Shown here: in pieces, positions 53,738 through 64,000 of the stretch
How the letters are laid out: each line of letters starts with the position of its first letter
How positions within the stretch are numbered: the stretch's first letter is position 1
Assembly (NCBI RefSeq): GCF_016802725.1
Contig: NC_052671.1
Coordinates: 15,767,231-15,831,230, forward strand
Direction: 5' to 3'
Length of the DNA stretch: 64,000 bases
Source of the DNA: Solenopsis invicta
Taxonomy: Eukaryota > Arthropoda > Insecta > Hymenoptera > Formicidae
Position numbers and translations under genes: made by a program
The notes under the pieces: generated by a model
Told to the model about the DNA's origin: nothing
Database searches by the model: none
Seen by the model: only the letters and a program-made list of their open reading frames with translations

Positions 53738-54351
53738 ATGCTTGCACGCAAATGATGCTTATTCTAAACAAGTCTCACGCAAAAGGAAGTGCACAGCGAA
53801 CGTATCATCCGGAGAGAGACGCAAACAACATCGGGAGAACAAAAGAAAGAAGACGCAAATTGACGGCAGCAAATGTTGCGTTTCTATGATCGCTCGGTTT
53901 CGTCGTGAGAAACGAATATGGCCCAGGATATTCTAAATATCGAAAGTAAGCCCGTTTTCAAAAATCGTATTGTTAAAATCGAAACTCACACCTACAAACC
54001 GTACGCAAACACCACGTTCGGATACAGTGCGAGATACGCATACCGATACAGCAGCAGAATTTGTATACTCTACCATGCGAGAGTTTTCTGTACGTCAAGG
54101 GAAAGTTTTCGCTAAGACAGATTGACGCGGCGTCAACATCGAAAGATAAGGATGCCGACAGTGATGCCAATGAGAAGAGTTAATAATTGCGTAGCGTTTA
54201 TGTTCGATGAGATTCGATACGAACTCGATGGCGTAGAGATTGCTAGAAGTAGAAACGTAGGTACAACAAACACAATAAAAAACTATGTATTGCTAACCGA
54301 CGAACGAAGCAGAACATTAAAAAACGCAGGATGGAACATCACGATGCAACG

Positions 54352-54389
<38 letters not shown>

Positions 54390-55180
54390 GGGAGAATTTA
54401 GCTATTATCTCTCAATGTTCTTCTAGGATTTTACGAGGATTACAAACGTTTAGTTATCAATGCGCGTTACGAACTTATTCTCATACGCGCACGTAACGGC
54501 CCTAATTGCATAATCGTAAACATTTCCGTGGACAAACGGGTCCTAACTCTATTAAGAGTACAATGGAAGATGCCGCACGTAATGTTGAACGACGCTAACA
54601 AATTGGAACAATTTACAAACATTGGAAAGTGGTCGATATCTTAGCATGAGCTTTCGATCGTGGGACTTGTACGAGTTTCCGCTGTTACAGAGCACTACCA
54701 AACATTCATAGGCCGTAAAAACTGCCACGCAATTGGAGAAATCGCGATATACTATTTTCACGTTGCAAATAGGAAAACGAAACATTTATGCGGAAGACGC
54801 CTCTACATTCGATCATTGTAAACTTACCAACGTAGAATTATATTTAAATTCCAAATTTTATCCTTACGACAATATGAATTTAGATTACAATAATCATAAG
54901 TACGCTATACTGTATGATATGTACACAAAATTTAGAAAAGTTTATTACGAATGCAATCGCAAACCTCTTTTGTCTCGTAGAATTTTTGGATAATGGCCCT
55001 CTCGTGGTTATCGATTGTTCGAGGCAAAACAAATCGGTGAAAAGCGCCACGGTAGACGTTCGCATCGAATTCGAGTGTAAAAAAAACATTCCGGAAAACA
55101 CTACGGCTTCTTGCCTCATTATTCATGACAGAGTGGAGTAATATAATCCTTTAACAAATGTAGTACGCAAAATTGTGTAG
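53738..55180 (+). pseudogene. Major capsid-like protein, broken copy
   Basis: Same blocks as 47285-48639: ESKPVFKNRIVKIETHTYKPYA near 53940, NNCVAFMFDEIRYELDGVEIA (54181 on), a (CT)n expansion at 54354-54387 inside the coding region, PHVMLNDANKLEQF, EKSRYTIFTLQIGKRN, FDHCKLTNVELYLNS, LIIHDRV, ending near 55180. Several frameshifts. Where the central copy has three TAG stops, this copy has sense codons. Confidence 0.75.
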
Positions 55181-55379
55181 CAAATACTAATGTAAGTAAC
55201 AGCAAACCTCGATAGAGATAACATCAATGCTAGCACTACTACTGTGACGCAACGTGTCATCGCTGATCTATAAAAAAACGCTTTCGCTTCCGCAAAATCA
55301 AACAATTCGCATCTATCGCTCGTTCTAATCTAAATACGTTTGCAACAATTTTTTTCTCGACAAAAAATGGCACGCACGT

Positions 55380-55870
55380 GAAAATTGATTGACGTATCCA
55401 TCTTCGTAGATCTTCAAGGGTTTATCATGGGTGAAAATTTTCGCGTCAAGGAAGTAGCCGTACTGCGACAAGACGACGAACTTACGCATATTTCGTGCGC
55501 CACTATTCCCTGATGAAGGATGAGAAACAACAAGCGAATAAGCTAACGGCTCATCATCATCATCTGCACTGGAAGAATGGCGATATTGAGTTTTGACAAG
55601 CAAAAAAACTAATTACATACGCTGTGCTCGACGATTGTTTGACGGTAAGGACAACAAAGTCGTCATAAACATCAAAGGGCCGCAAAAACAGACGTGGCTG
55701 CAATAGTATCTTGACGAGGATCACTGGTGCAGAATAGACAGTATCGAGGTTGACTTCGAAGACATTGAGAGACTCAGGGATTTGAAAGCATCAAGTTCGT
55801 TCCATTGCAGGCGTCATGTCAAAAATTGTGCTATGGATAACGTTATTAAATTGTACGGATGGTCACAACG
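55380..55870 (+). pseudogene. VDLQGF protein, degraded copy
   Basis: SIFVDLQGFIMG and FRVKEVAVLRQDDELTH (55395-55500) correspond to the start of 48702-49226. After a garbled middle, NIKGPQKQTWLQ, RIDSIEVDFEDIERLRDL and FHCRRHVKNCAMDNVIKLYGW (about 55665-55862) correspond to its end, with the Cys/His cluster conserved. Confidence 0.7.
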
Positions 55871-56630
55871 CACGAAGAATCTATTTCCACCTCCAATTCC
55901 ACATCCATCAAGAGAAAAAAAAAAAAACAAGAAATAGGAGGAAGACTCGAGATTTGGATATTGGCAAGTTCTGCGACGACGACGACGACGACGACGACGG
56001 TGGCGGTAATGGTGACATCATCGAGGATGATAAAAAATCAAAGATATCGACGATGACCGCAAACGAGATGAAAGACTTTTGGTGCCTTTTGCTTCTTCCG
56101 ACGCTAATGACTTGACGGAAATACGCTCTATGACACTGTAAAAACAGAGTGATAACGTCTAACACGGATGATGCCGATGACGACCACAGCCGCGATAAGA
56201 AATTTCCTACCGTCTTTGTTTCTCTTTTGATAAACTTAGGCGATTCAATGCTTTAATTATGCTAGCTGCCGCTAGCGCAGTACTACTAACAAGTCTAATC
56301 TTTCTTTGCTGATTATATTATCTCTTACAAATTTACTAATGCACATAGTTACACGCTTTCACAATATTGTAAAATTCACAATATTGCAACGATATGCAAC
56401 GAATGTATAAAAACGATTTTCATATGACAAATAAAAAAGTTATTTCGCAATTGGTATCTTTTTTCACCGACATTTCCTCCATCCTCTTTTTATCTTTGAA
56501 CTATTGATCGCATTCTTTATAAGCAGCCAAAACTACAACTCGGTTAGTTTAATATTCTTCCAGTCGCGAATGCGCAACTTATCTAACGTTAATCGATTTG
56601 TCACAAGTGTCGTATCTCAAACTGCTCGCG
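55871..56630. other. Spacer before the metalloproteinase pseudogene
   Basis: Contains an A-run, a (GAC)n microsatellite (about 55976-56000) and acidic low-complexity frames. No supported gene. Confidence 0.4.
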
Positions 56631-57676
56631 ATGCACGTCGCGCTCATTTTTGTCGTTACCATTATATTTGCTGTCAAACCAGAGAATTGCGTGTTTCAGG
56701 ATGTTGATGTGAAATCGTATCTTTATACATAAATATGGCTATTTTAACGGCAATAATACGCAGCTTTCAATAGATAATTCGAGTGTAATCCATGCACTCG
56801 CGGTCTTTCAAGAATATTATCAATTGTTTGGTGACGGTACTTTGAATAACGCGGCATTAGATGTGATGCGTCGACCGCGATGCGGTAATCGGGATATTCC
56901 ACATTACAAACAAAATAGACAAACGCTAAAGTGAACAAAAACGCATTTAATGTGGAATTTTCAATTTGCCGATAAACCGACTCTAACAATGGCTGAACAG
57001 GCATTTTCCTTGTGGACAGCAAAAATACCGTTAATTTTTGAGCGTAAAATATTGAGGCCCATTATGATATCGTACGAAGCGAATAGACACACGATTTCGG
57101 ATTTATTCAACGCTCAAATTTGCACAAAAACATTTGACGGAAAAAGTGGAGATGTTGCACACGCGATACCTATCGGCTTCTCCATCAACGGATCCATCGC
57201 TGTCGCTGACATTCACATTGACAACGCAGAACCATAATATATACGATTGAACAAGAATCCTCCGAATACAATGCATTTGCTTCGTGTGCTCGCACATAAG
57301 ATCGGTCACGCTCTAGGATTAGAGCACCCGTAAAAATGCAGTGATGTACGCTTACGGTTCTAATTTAGAACCGTATCCCATAGAACTGACCATTGATGAC
57401 ACAGTAGCTATTTAGAATTTATACCAAGCCAGAAACGTTGAGTCTTTGAACGAAATAGCTACGACGATAAAACCCGCCAAACAAATTCCTGAGTACATAA
57501 ATGTATGTGATGTGTCGTATATAGACAACATACTGTTGGAAAATAAAATGTTTATTACGTACAAACAGTACGCATGGTCAATGAATATAAAAGATAAAAA
57601 ATATAGCAAATTAATCGTATTGGCAGATTACATGACTTTTCTTCCCAAAAATGTTACAACTAGCAACATCGCATAA
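56631..57676 (+). pseudogene. Matrix metalloproteinase (matrixin) pseudogene
   Basis: Domain order is complete though broken. Signal peptide (MHVALIFVVTIIFA, 56631). Prodomain with YGYFNGNNTQ, ALAVFQEYYQLFG, TLNNAALDVM and cysteine switch RRPRCGNRD. Catalytic domain with WNFQFAD, AFSLWTAKIPLIFER, IMISYEA and zinc motif HKIGHALGLEHP, in which the catalytic Glu of HExxHxxGxxH is Lys. Then the Met-turn VMYAYG, IDDTVAI, and a hemopexin-like repeat (VCDVSYIDNILLENKMFITYKQYAW). Stops and frameshifts separate the parts, and no introns are seen. It lies between the VDLQGF and tail genes of the remnant, absent from the same place in the central Polinton. Confidence 0.8.
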
Positions 57677-58162
57677 GGATGAATTCGCTTCCCAGCGAGG
57701 AACATATTCGCGTCGAGTACAAAAACGACGTCTCGTAAAAGAAGAAGCAAACATTCAGCGCCAAAAACGTTGACAACATTCCTTTGAAGCAGGAGAACAG
57801 CAAGAATCGAAACGCAAAGAGAAGAAGAAACAATGACGATGCGGAACAGAAAGGTAGCAGCGACAAGATACGAAAAAACGCGTACGTATGTAGAATCTCG
57901 AACTTTCTACGCAATGAAAAAATACACACGTTTTTTTTCAGACATTTCTTCGTATGGATATTAGAGAGAAAAAACCTCCTAACAAAAACGGATTATAAAT
58001 ATATAGACATCGGTATCATTGCAAACATTCCATCCTACGTAAACATTCTGCTCGGCGACTGTCACGGTCAGAGCCGGACTAAGGGGGGGCTAAGAGGGCG
58101 ACGGCCCCGGGCGCAACGCTGTAGGGGGCGCCGTCAAGCGCCGGCGCCTCTACCGATGCTCT

Positions 58163-58243
58163 ATGGGCCTGTCGCACATGAAATGCATAACAGAGCATAC
58201 TACGTTTATGCTCTGTTATGCATTTCATGTGCGACAGGCCCAT
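58163..58243. repeat. Perfect 37 bp palindrome inside the hAT 5' region
   Basis: Arms 58163-58199 and 58207-58243 (ATGGGCCTGTCGCACATG...) around a 7 bp loop. A third, partial copy of the right arm occurs at about 58345-58378. It could form a cruciform or serve as a protein site. Confidence 0.9.
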
Positions 58244-58712
58244 AAGGCAAACTAATGGCCGCTAAATCAATGAGAATCTTATGTAAATCAATATGGCGAC
58301 TTTATGACAGATGCTCATTGATCCAGCGATCTTATGCTGTGCTTATGCTTTGTTATGCATTTCATGTGCGACAGGCCTAATACGTCCGTTTGGGGCCGCT
58401 TACAAGTTCGGACATGTTCGCCCGTTATTCATATTTTTTTTACCCGTCGATTGCATCACAATCGGCCGCCGGGACAGCCTTGCTGTCCTCGAGCTTTGTA
58501 TAGTGTTTGAATAAAATCTGAATTAGAGAACCTGTGCTATATCGTCACAACGGTAGACGGAAGGCACTAGCTTCCCCACCCGGGAGGAAATTAAAAAAAA
58601 AATAAAAGGTATGTCTTTTATAGTAGTAAATCATGTTTTTTCTTTTTAGTATAATTATAAAAATATCTAAATGTATACCGCAACTATTTAATATTTCTTC
58701 AATGTTATTTTT

Positions 58713-61289
58713 ATGTCAGTTTATAGTAGATTGACGATTAAAATGTCAAAAAAATCAGGAGCAGAGCTAAGAAAGATACGCAAAAGAAAAGAAGAAGAAA
58801 AAATAGAGTTAGCAAAAAATTGGAAGCAATGCTTAGCCCGAATTGCAAAAGTAACAGAATCAAATACAAGTGGAATATCAGAAGACGAAAAAAAAGATAA
58901 TGTTCCTGTAATTACGTCTAGTTCAAGCGATGTTCATGAATCTAGTTCGAGAGAAATATCAAAAGATGAAAAAAACAAAGTATCCAATATTATTGCCAGT
59001 ACTTCTACAGAAGAACAATGTAATCCAGAGGAAGAACAAAAATTTAAAAATATAAATTATAGTGATCCCGCTACTTGGCAAAGAATGAACATTTATAATG
59101 AACATTTTATTTGTGCCTTGGTAGCTCATGGTCCAGTTCATGATACGGAAGCAGATTTTTCCCACTCAGCAAGTAACGACGGGCGTCATTTTTCTGCAGC
59201 ATGGTTTTTCAAATGTATGCCAAATGGTGAAAAAGTAAAGAGGGACTGGCTCTTGTATAGTAGATCGAAAGGAGCAGTATTTTGTTTCCCTTGTTTACTA
59301 TTTAGCAAAAACAGCATGAATTCTCCAAAAATTGCAAATATTGATAGCGGTTTTTCCAACTGGAGAAAAATGAATCCTCAAATTCCTGATCACGAAAACA
59401 GCGTAGAACATAAAAATGCATTTATTAAATGGAAGGAATTAGAACAATGCCTAAAACTTGGACACACTATTAATTCTGATATAGAAAAAAATATTCTAAT
59501 GGAAAAAAATAAGTGGAAGCGGATTTTAACTGCGATAATTGATTCCATATTGCACTGTGCAGAGAATAATCTAGCCTTAAGAGGTACATCAGACAATATC
59601 GATGATCGTCAATCAGGAATGTTTCTTAAAAATATCAGACTTATTGCAAAATATGATAAAGAAATTGCGCGACATGTAGATTCAATTAGGAATAATCCAA
59701 ATCGAACCGTATCATATTTTTCTAAAACAATTCAAAATGAAATTATACATCTTATGGGCAAACAGATAAAAAATAAAATTTTTGATGATATTAGAGAAGC
59801 AACCTACTTTGCGATTTCATTCGACTGCACTCCTGATATTTCTCACAAGGAACAAATGGTACAGATTATTAGGTATGTTAAGCTCACAGATGATGGGCAA
59901 TATAAAGTTGAGGAAAGATTTATTGATTTTATTGAATCAAAAAGCAAAACTGGTGAGGCATTAGCTAATCAAATTATTAACAAGATTCAAACAGATGGAC
60001 TAAATATAGAAAACTGCAGAGCTCAATGCTACGATAACGGGTCAAACATGGCCGGTAAATACAAAGGAGTACAAGCTAGAATATTAGCAAGAAATGAATT
60101 TGCTTATTTTGTTCCATGTACAGCTCATTCCCTCAATTTAGTGGGAGTACACGCGGCCAGTGTAACTTCAAAAATGATGTCATTCTTCGGCACTGTTCAA
60201 AATCTTTTTGTGTTCTTTTCATCATCAACAGAAAGATGGGACATTTTAACAGCAAATTTAAAAAATTTTTCCTTAAAAAAGCAATCAGATACTCGATGGT
60301 CATCAAAAAAAAGAGCGATCGCTGCTTTATGTCAGGAACTTGAAAATGTTATTAAAGCATTAGAGAAAATTATTGAATTAAAAAGAAATGTAGAAACTGT
60401 ATCAGCTGCCAATAGTTTTTTAAAACAAATTGATTATGATTTTATATGTAGCCTTACAGTTTGGTACAATATTCTAAACAAAATTGACAAAGTGAATATA
60501 GCATTGCAGAAAAAAGAACTATCTATTTCTCAGGCAAGTACGTTAATTGATGGGTTAAAAAATGATATAATGGACACTCGAAATCAAATCGTAGATTTTT
60601 ATAAAGAAAGTTCTACTTTAGCTGCTTCATTAAACATCGAGGTATGTTTTAAAGAAACGCGTAAAAGAAAGGTTCCAAAACAATTTTTTTACGAAGCGGA
60701 AGATGAAAGCCAATCACTGACTGAAGAAGACAGATTTAAAGTTACCTATTTGGAAGTCATTGACACAATAATTAGTCATTTAAATTGGAGATTCCAAGAA
60801 TTAACTAAAGTTGCTTCTGATTTTGAATTTCTTAGTGGTAAAAGTCTTTCATCTTTAGATGCAGATGAATTAAAAAAACATAGTACTGATCTAGCTTTAA
60901 AATATAATAAGGATTTAAACTCAAATGAACTTGTTACTGAAGTAATAAGTGCAAAAACGTTATTAAAAACTTTAAATAAAGATTTTCACAAATTAAATCA
61001 CTTAGAGGTCTTACAGTTAATAAATGATTATAATTTAACTTCAGGTTATCCTAATATGCAAGTTGCTTATCGAATATATTTAACAATACCTGTGACATCC
61101 GCTAGTGCTGAAAGATCGTTCAGCAAACTTAAAATAATTAAGAACTATTTGAGATCAACTATGAATCAAGATAGGATAAGTAATCTTAGTTTGTTATCTA
61201 TTGAATGGGATTTGGCGAAGTCATTAGATTATAGTGACTTAATAGAAGATTTTTCTACTTTAAAAGCTCGTAAAGTGAAGTTTACCTAA
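58713..61289 (+). CDS. hAT transposase, zinc finger MYM-type 1-like
   Basis: 858 residues from the first ATG; the ATG at 58743 (MSKKSGAELRK) is an equally good start. A Lys/Glu-rich N-terminus is followed by a TTF-type zinc finger (about 125-225: YSDPATWQRM, FKCMPNGEKVKRDWLLYS, VFCFPCLLF). The DUF4371 region and the RNase-H-like core follow (FAISFDCTPD, CRAQCYDNGSNMAGKYKG, CTAHSLNLVG). The C-terminal hAT dimerisation motif is SASAERSFSKLKIIKNYLRS, with LSLLSIE after it. Uninterrupted, so potentially active. Confidence 0.93.
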   Translation: MSVYSRLTIKMSKKSGAELRKIRKRKEEEKIELAKNWKQCLARIAKVTESNTSGISEDEKKDNVPVITSSSSDVHESSSREISKDEKNKVSNIIASTSTEEQCNPEEEQKFKNINYSDPATWQRMNIYNEHFICALVAHGPVHDTEADFSHSASNDGRHFSAAWFFKCMPNGEKVKRDWLLYSRSKGAVFCFPCLLFSKNSMNSPKIANIDSGFSNWRKMNPQIPDHENSVEHKNAFIKWKELEQCLKLGHTINSDIEKNILMEKNKWKRILTAIIDSILHCAENNLALRGTSDNIDDRQSGMFLKNIRLIAKYDKEIARHVDSIRNNPNRTVSYFSKTIQNEIIHLMGKQIKNKIFDDIREATYFAISFDCTPDISHKEQMVQIIRYVKLTDDGQYKVEERFIDFIESKSKTGEALANQIINKIQTDGLNIENCRAQCYDNGSNMAGKYKGVQARILARNEFAYFVPCTAHSLNLVGVHAASVTSKMMSFFGTVQNLFVFFSSSTERWDILTANLKNFSLKKQSDTRWSSKKRAIAALCQELENVIKALEKIIELKRNVETVSAANSFLKQIDYDFICSLTVWYNILNKIDKVNIALQKKELSISQASTLIDGLKNDIMDTRNQIVDFYKESSTLAASLNIEVCFKETRKRKVPKQFFYEAEDESQSLTEEDRFKVTYLEVIDTIISHLNWRFQELTKVASDFEFLSGKSLSSLDADELKKHSTDLALKYNKDLNSNELVTEVISAKTLLKTLNKDFHKLNHLEVLQLINDYNLTSGYPNMQVAYRIYLTIPVTSASAERSFSKLKIIKNYLRSTMNQDRISNLSLLSIEWDLAKSLDYSDLIEDFSTLKARKVKFT

Positions 61290-61860
61290 ACTTTTATTTT
61301 TGTTAATCTTGAAATTGTTTACTGTATTTTGTTAATTTAAATTTAAAAAATATATATAAATATTCTATAAATATGTTTAAATTTTTATAATTTTCTTTAA
61401 ATATTTGTCTTCAGAATAAAACATATATCTTTTGTATAATAAAAAAACTTGTTACAATACCAGAAAATTCCTTTTTGTTATTTTCGCACACGTTTTATTT
61501 TGTCTTACTATTTTACGCATAACACTTTCATGTTTAATTTGAATGACTTGTCAACGCATTCAAATTTTAGTTAAAATAGTAAAATTTTAACTAATTGTAG
61601 AAAAATAATACAGGATGTCAAAACGCAAAAGCAAAGTTAAAATCTCTTATTGTTAGACTAAAACTGTTAGTTTCTACACCAAAAAATTTAATTTTTAAAC
61701 TGCATTTTCTTTTATTATGATTAGAAGCACTTTGGCAGTTTGAGTAGATAAAAACTACAAAAAATGCAAAGATACAAAACAAAATACTACACTTTTGCGT
61801 TTTGTTATTTATTGTAATATGCCTTTAAGGTGAGGGCGCAATATTCTACATTTGCCCCGG
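61290..61860. other. hAT 3' non-coding region
   Basis: AT-rich with AATAAAACA near 61416 as likely polyadenylation signal. No gene. Confidence 0.5.
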
Positions 61861-62134
61861 GCGCAAGATTGCCTTAGTCCGGCTCTGGTCACGGTCAAGA
61901 GGGTTTTATCACATTTTATCATTTCCGAATTAGACAATTTTATTGTAGATCACAAATTGTCCGAACGTTTTGACCAGCATATAATAGAATCACCTTTGTT
62001 TTACGCTTGGACAGAGAACTTTACGAAATATTGAAATGACCGCGATGACATTCACAACGAAGCGTTCTGTCGACAGCCTGTGATAGCAAAATCGACCAGC
62101 TACGTCGAATATCGCGGAGGAGTACAAAAAGGTA

Positions 62135-62353
62135 GTGCTAAAAGTTGTCGAGGATGACGAGATTGACGATAACGCTGATAGCAGCAGCACAACGGTATCA
62201 GAGACGGAAGCAGCTTGCAACAAAGGGGCATCTGGAGGTGTCGATTCGTTTTTGAATCTTGTTACAAAAAATTCGGGCATGGAGCAGTATAGTGCAAAAG
62301 TGGAAGAAGGTCTCTATTACACCGCTCGTTCATTAGGAGAAACTGGGGAATGA
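62135..62353 (+). CDS. Unassigned acidic ORF (72 aa)
   Basis: Open frame LKVVEDDEIDDNADSSS... with VDSFLNLVTKNSGMEQYSA and YYTARSLGETGE; the same frame is open upstream to about 62096. Acidic N-terminus, no family recognised. It might be a fragment of a further Polinton gene or an exon of a host gene. Confidence 0.25.
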   Translation: MLKVVEDDEIDDNADSSSTTVSETEAACNKGASGGVDSFLNLVTKNSGMEQYSAKVEEGLYYTARSLGETGE

Positions 62354-63359
62354 TTAATATGCATAGACGTATACGATGTTCGAGATATCGCTGGTAAAAG
62401 CAGACGTCATTGGTGGAAGAAGGCACAAGTCAGATCGCAATTGCTCGCTTCCTCGTGAAGAAATATGAAGCTGCGCATGATCGAGAGAGTTCTCGATGTA
62501 GCTGTCGACAAATCGAAAAAGAGTCCTTATTTGACAATAGACGTACGCAACGTTGAATAGTAAAAAGGTAGTATTTTTTATATTTTTATTTTTTAATTTT
62601 TATAAATCGTTTGTTTCAAAGCTGATTTTTATGTAAAAGTAATAATATTTGTACGTTTGCAGCGATAGGCATTCAGGCATGCAGTCAAAGACGCTATGGA
62701 GCTAAAAAATTTGAAAGTTTTATTTGTTTAAAAAATATAATGAATGTGTGTGCTTGAGCGAGAGAGAAGAGATAGCGCACTTTGCGGTTGCGTTTCCGAG
62801 ATGAGGTAAAGCAATCTAGCGAACGTAGCTACACGCATAATGATACGAGTGTTTCGTTAATTGAAAATGATGCAATGTTAAACGTTTAGAGGCTGTAAGT
62901 TTTTTTTATTTGACAGAGTATAATCAGTAGTAATGTAGTACAAAGTATACATCGTTATGGGAATAGAATAGTTGGGATTAAATTTTTGGTATTTAGAAAG
63001 TTATATTTTTGTTTGCTAAAGAGAAAACGGTGGTTTATTCGACGGATGCGGTAAGCCTATTATCGATTTGCTATTCTTATGCAATATATTGCAGTGTTTA
63101 TATAACATAATTCAGTATTCCTACGTTTGCTTGACAACTTATAGGTAAATTTGCGCGTGATAAGTGAATAATGTTCAGCATGGTAGGAGAATACAATAGG
63201 TGTAGTGTACAAAGATATGTATTGTGTAACAAAATAATGTTTTTATTTAGCGCCGCGTAAAAGGATGCAGGAGTGAGAGTCGGCAGTGATCGATGTACGT
63301 AGACAATTAGAACGAATTAACAACAATGTCATTTGGATGGAAACAGACTGGAGTAGCAG
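62354..63359. other. AT-rich interval, nothing recognised
   Basis: No ORF of note, no clear repeat or RNA gene seen on either strand. Confidence 0.4.
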
Positions 63360-63457
63360 TTTTGCCGCTCTCTTCAGGATACTAACCACTGCTGAAGTGT
63401 ATTTGGAATTTTGCCGCTCTCTTCAGGATACTAACCACTGCTGAAGTGTATTTGGAA
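63360..63457. repeat. 49 bp direct repeat, two copies
   Basis: TTTTGCCGCTCTCTTCAGG... copies at 63360-63408 and 63409-63457, identical. Lies directly upstream of the small secreted-type ORF. Confidence 0.95.
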
Positions 63458-63491
63458 AAACGTCTGGTAATGGAGAAAGAAAGGAAGAGGA

Positions 63492-63716
63492 ATGGTGATG
63501 AGTATCATTGTTACTGTATTTTTGTCATTAATGTATTTGTTGTTATATATCCATTTTGTTTTTTTTTCAGATTATGCAATGGAATGCAAGAACAATTGCG
63601 ATTGTCCTTACAAATACGACTATTTTGATACACAAAATGTAAAGCAGATAAAATTGGGTTTTTGTTATTCATTGAGAAGCGTGTGTACGTGTAAACGCTG
63701 TAGAATGTACATGTAA
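63492..63716 (+). CDS. Small Cys-rich ORF with signal-like N-terminus (74 aa)
   Basis: A hydrophobic N-terminus (SIIVTVFLSLMYLLLYIHFVFF) precedes a Cys-rich tail: ECKNNCDCPYK, GFCYSLRSVCTCKRC (seven Cys). This resembles secreted disulphide-rich peptides in layout only; no family is claimed. A TTTTTTTTCAG tract at about 63560-63570 could be a splice acceptor, in which case the hydrophobic part would be intronic. Confidence 0.3.
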   Translation: MVMSIIVTVFLSLMYLLLYIHFVFFSDYAMECKNNCDCPYKYDYFDTQNVKQIKLGFCYSLRSVCTCKRCRMYM

Positions 63717-63890
63717 GCAATGTAGCGGATATTGTCGTGCGTGTAATGTCGTGACAGCGATGTAACGGGTAATGCGTGTGCGTGTGATGTGGCATTGTAG
63801 AGAAACATGTACGTGTGAACGATGTGGCGGGTAATGATGCGTGTGACGTCGTGGCATTATAGAAAGCTGTATTTTTTTCGTTTATTATTA
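63717..63890. repeat. GTG-rich degenerate repeats
   Basis: Imperfect ~60 bp units with GATGT(A/G)(A/G)CGGGTAATG and GTG(T/G)CATT(G/A)TAGA. Antisense frames here (ThrHis-rich) reflect the repeats and are not genes. Confidence 0.6.
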
Positions 63891-64000
63891 TCGTTATTAT
63901 ATATCGGCTACAAAAAAGTTTATTAAAGATTTGAAGTTGCACATATCTTTATTATTTCATAGTACAATGATTCATAGCAGTTTCCTCTTTGAGTACAACA

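Larger units (their letters stand above)
58069..61887 (+). mobile_element. hAT element with ZMYM-type transposase
   Basis: Terminal repeats CAGAGCCGGACTAAGG at both ends in inverted orientation, and the 8-bp duplication GTCACGGT (58061-58068 and 61888-61895), the hAT hallmark. It carries one long intact transposase gene. The terminal region also includes GCCCCGGGCGCAA-type subterminal repeats. Confidence 0.95.
51998..62034 (+). mobile_element. Polinton remnant, virion side, with MMP cargo
   Basis: Plus-strand sequence collinear with 45480-50100 of the central Polinton: PLA2, protease, minor capsid, major capsid, VDLQGF gene, then an extra metalloproteinase pseudogene, then the tail gene. Starts mid-gene (PLA2 codon for PGYQFCGPG) directly at the right terminus of the central Polinton. 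Split by a hAT element. Its own terminal repeat is not identified. Confidence 0.75.
57930..62034 (+). pseudogene. Polinton tail gene, copy split by hAT element
   Basis: After a TTTTTTTTCAG acceptor (about 57939), HFFVWILERKN, DYKYIDIGIIANIPSYVNILLGDCHG match exon 2 of 49777-50476 (YKWIDVAINVGS, IPLGDTRG). The gene is then interrupted by the hAT element and resumes at 61888 with RVLSHFIISELDNF, KLSERFDQHI, ending at 62034. Divergent from the other two copies. Confidence 0.55.

Noticed and set aside
54354..54387. (CT)n run as a polypyrimidine/splice signal
   Set aside because: It interrupts a conserved capsid block in a decayed copy; the central copy has no counterpart, so it is a microsatellite expansion.
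57784..58245. 153-residue ORF as a novel gene
   Set aside because: It crosses the hAT insertion point (58069) and mixes a basic spacer, a shifted frame of the Polinton tail gene and transposon sequence.

Overview
The window looks like a transposon-packed stretch of an arthropod nuclear genome. The families point to an insect, probably a hymenopteran and perhaps an ant; this is judged by family resemblance only. No host gene is recognised with confidence. Evidence for a eukaryote: GT-AG introns inside element genes, long AT-rich and satellite-like spacers, and mariner, pogo-like, hAT, gypsy and Polinton (Maverick) elements nested in one another.

Layout. (1) 1-2795: the end of an LTR element followed by a very long putative LTR. 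(2) 2836-5083 and 5100-7601: two different DD41D Tc1/mariner-like elements side by side, separated only by a TA microsatellite; a third truncated CAGGGTGTCC end follows at 7634. (3) 7898-10148: the right-hand end of a Polinton. (4) 11086-15107: a decayed, minus-strand DNA polymerase gene of a Polinton, with a 566 bp MITE in it. (5) 15108-51997: a structurally complete Polinton with about 1.2-1.3 kb terminal inverted repeats. It is split by a 7.7 kb foldback pogo-like element (21891-29589) and a 12.2 kb gypsy element with env (30650-42857, 4-bp duplication GATG). Without these it is about 17 kb, a normal Polinton size. (6) 51998-62034: another Polinton remnant (PLA2, protease, both capsid genes, the VDLQGF gene, a matrix-metalloproteinase pseudogene, tail gene), interrupted by a 3.8 kb hAT element (58069-61887, 8-bp duplication GTCACGGT). 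(7) 62035-64000: unassigned, with two small ORFs.

How the genes fit together. The central Polinton encodes a replication side (zinc-binding ORF, unknown ORF, protein-primed-type DNA polymerase B with an N-terminal module and one intron, chromodomain integrase) and a virion side (packaging ATPase, PLA2 virion protein, adenain-like protease, penton-like and double-jelly-roll-like capsid genes, a VDLQGF-type gene, a spliced tail gene). Several genes are intact (polymerase core, ATPase, PLA2, protease, VDLQGF gene). Others carry stops or frameshifts, so this copy cannot make particles alone. The older remnants share the same intron positions and gene order, and one carries an extra cargo gene, a matrix metalloproteinase.

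Relative age from nesting: Polinton remnants are oldest, then the central Polinton, then the gypsy (LTRs nearly identical) and foldback insertions. The hAT element is younger than the remnant it splits.
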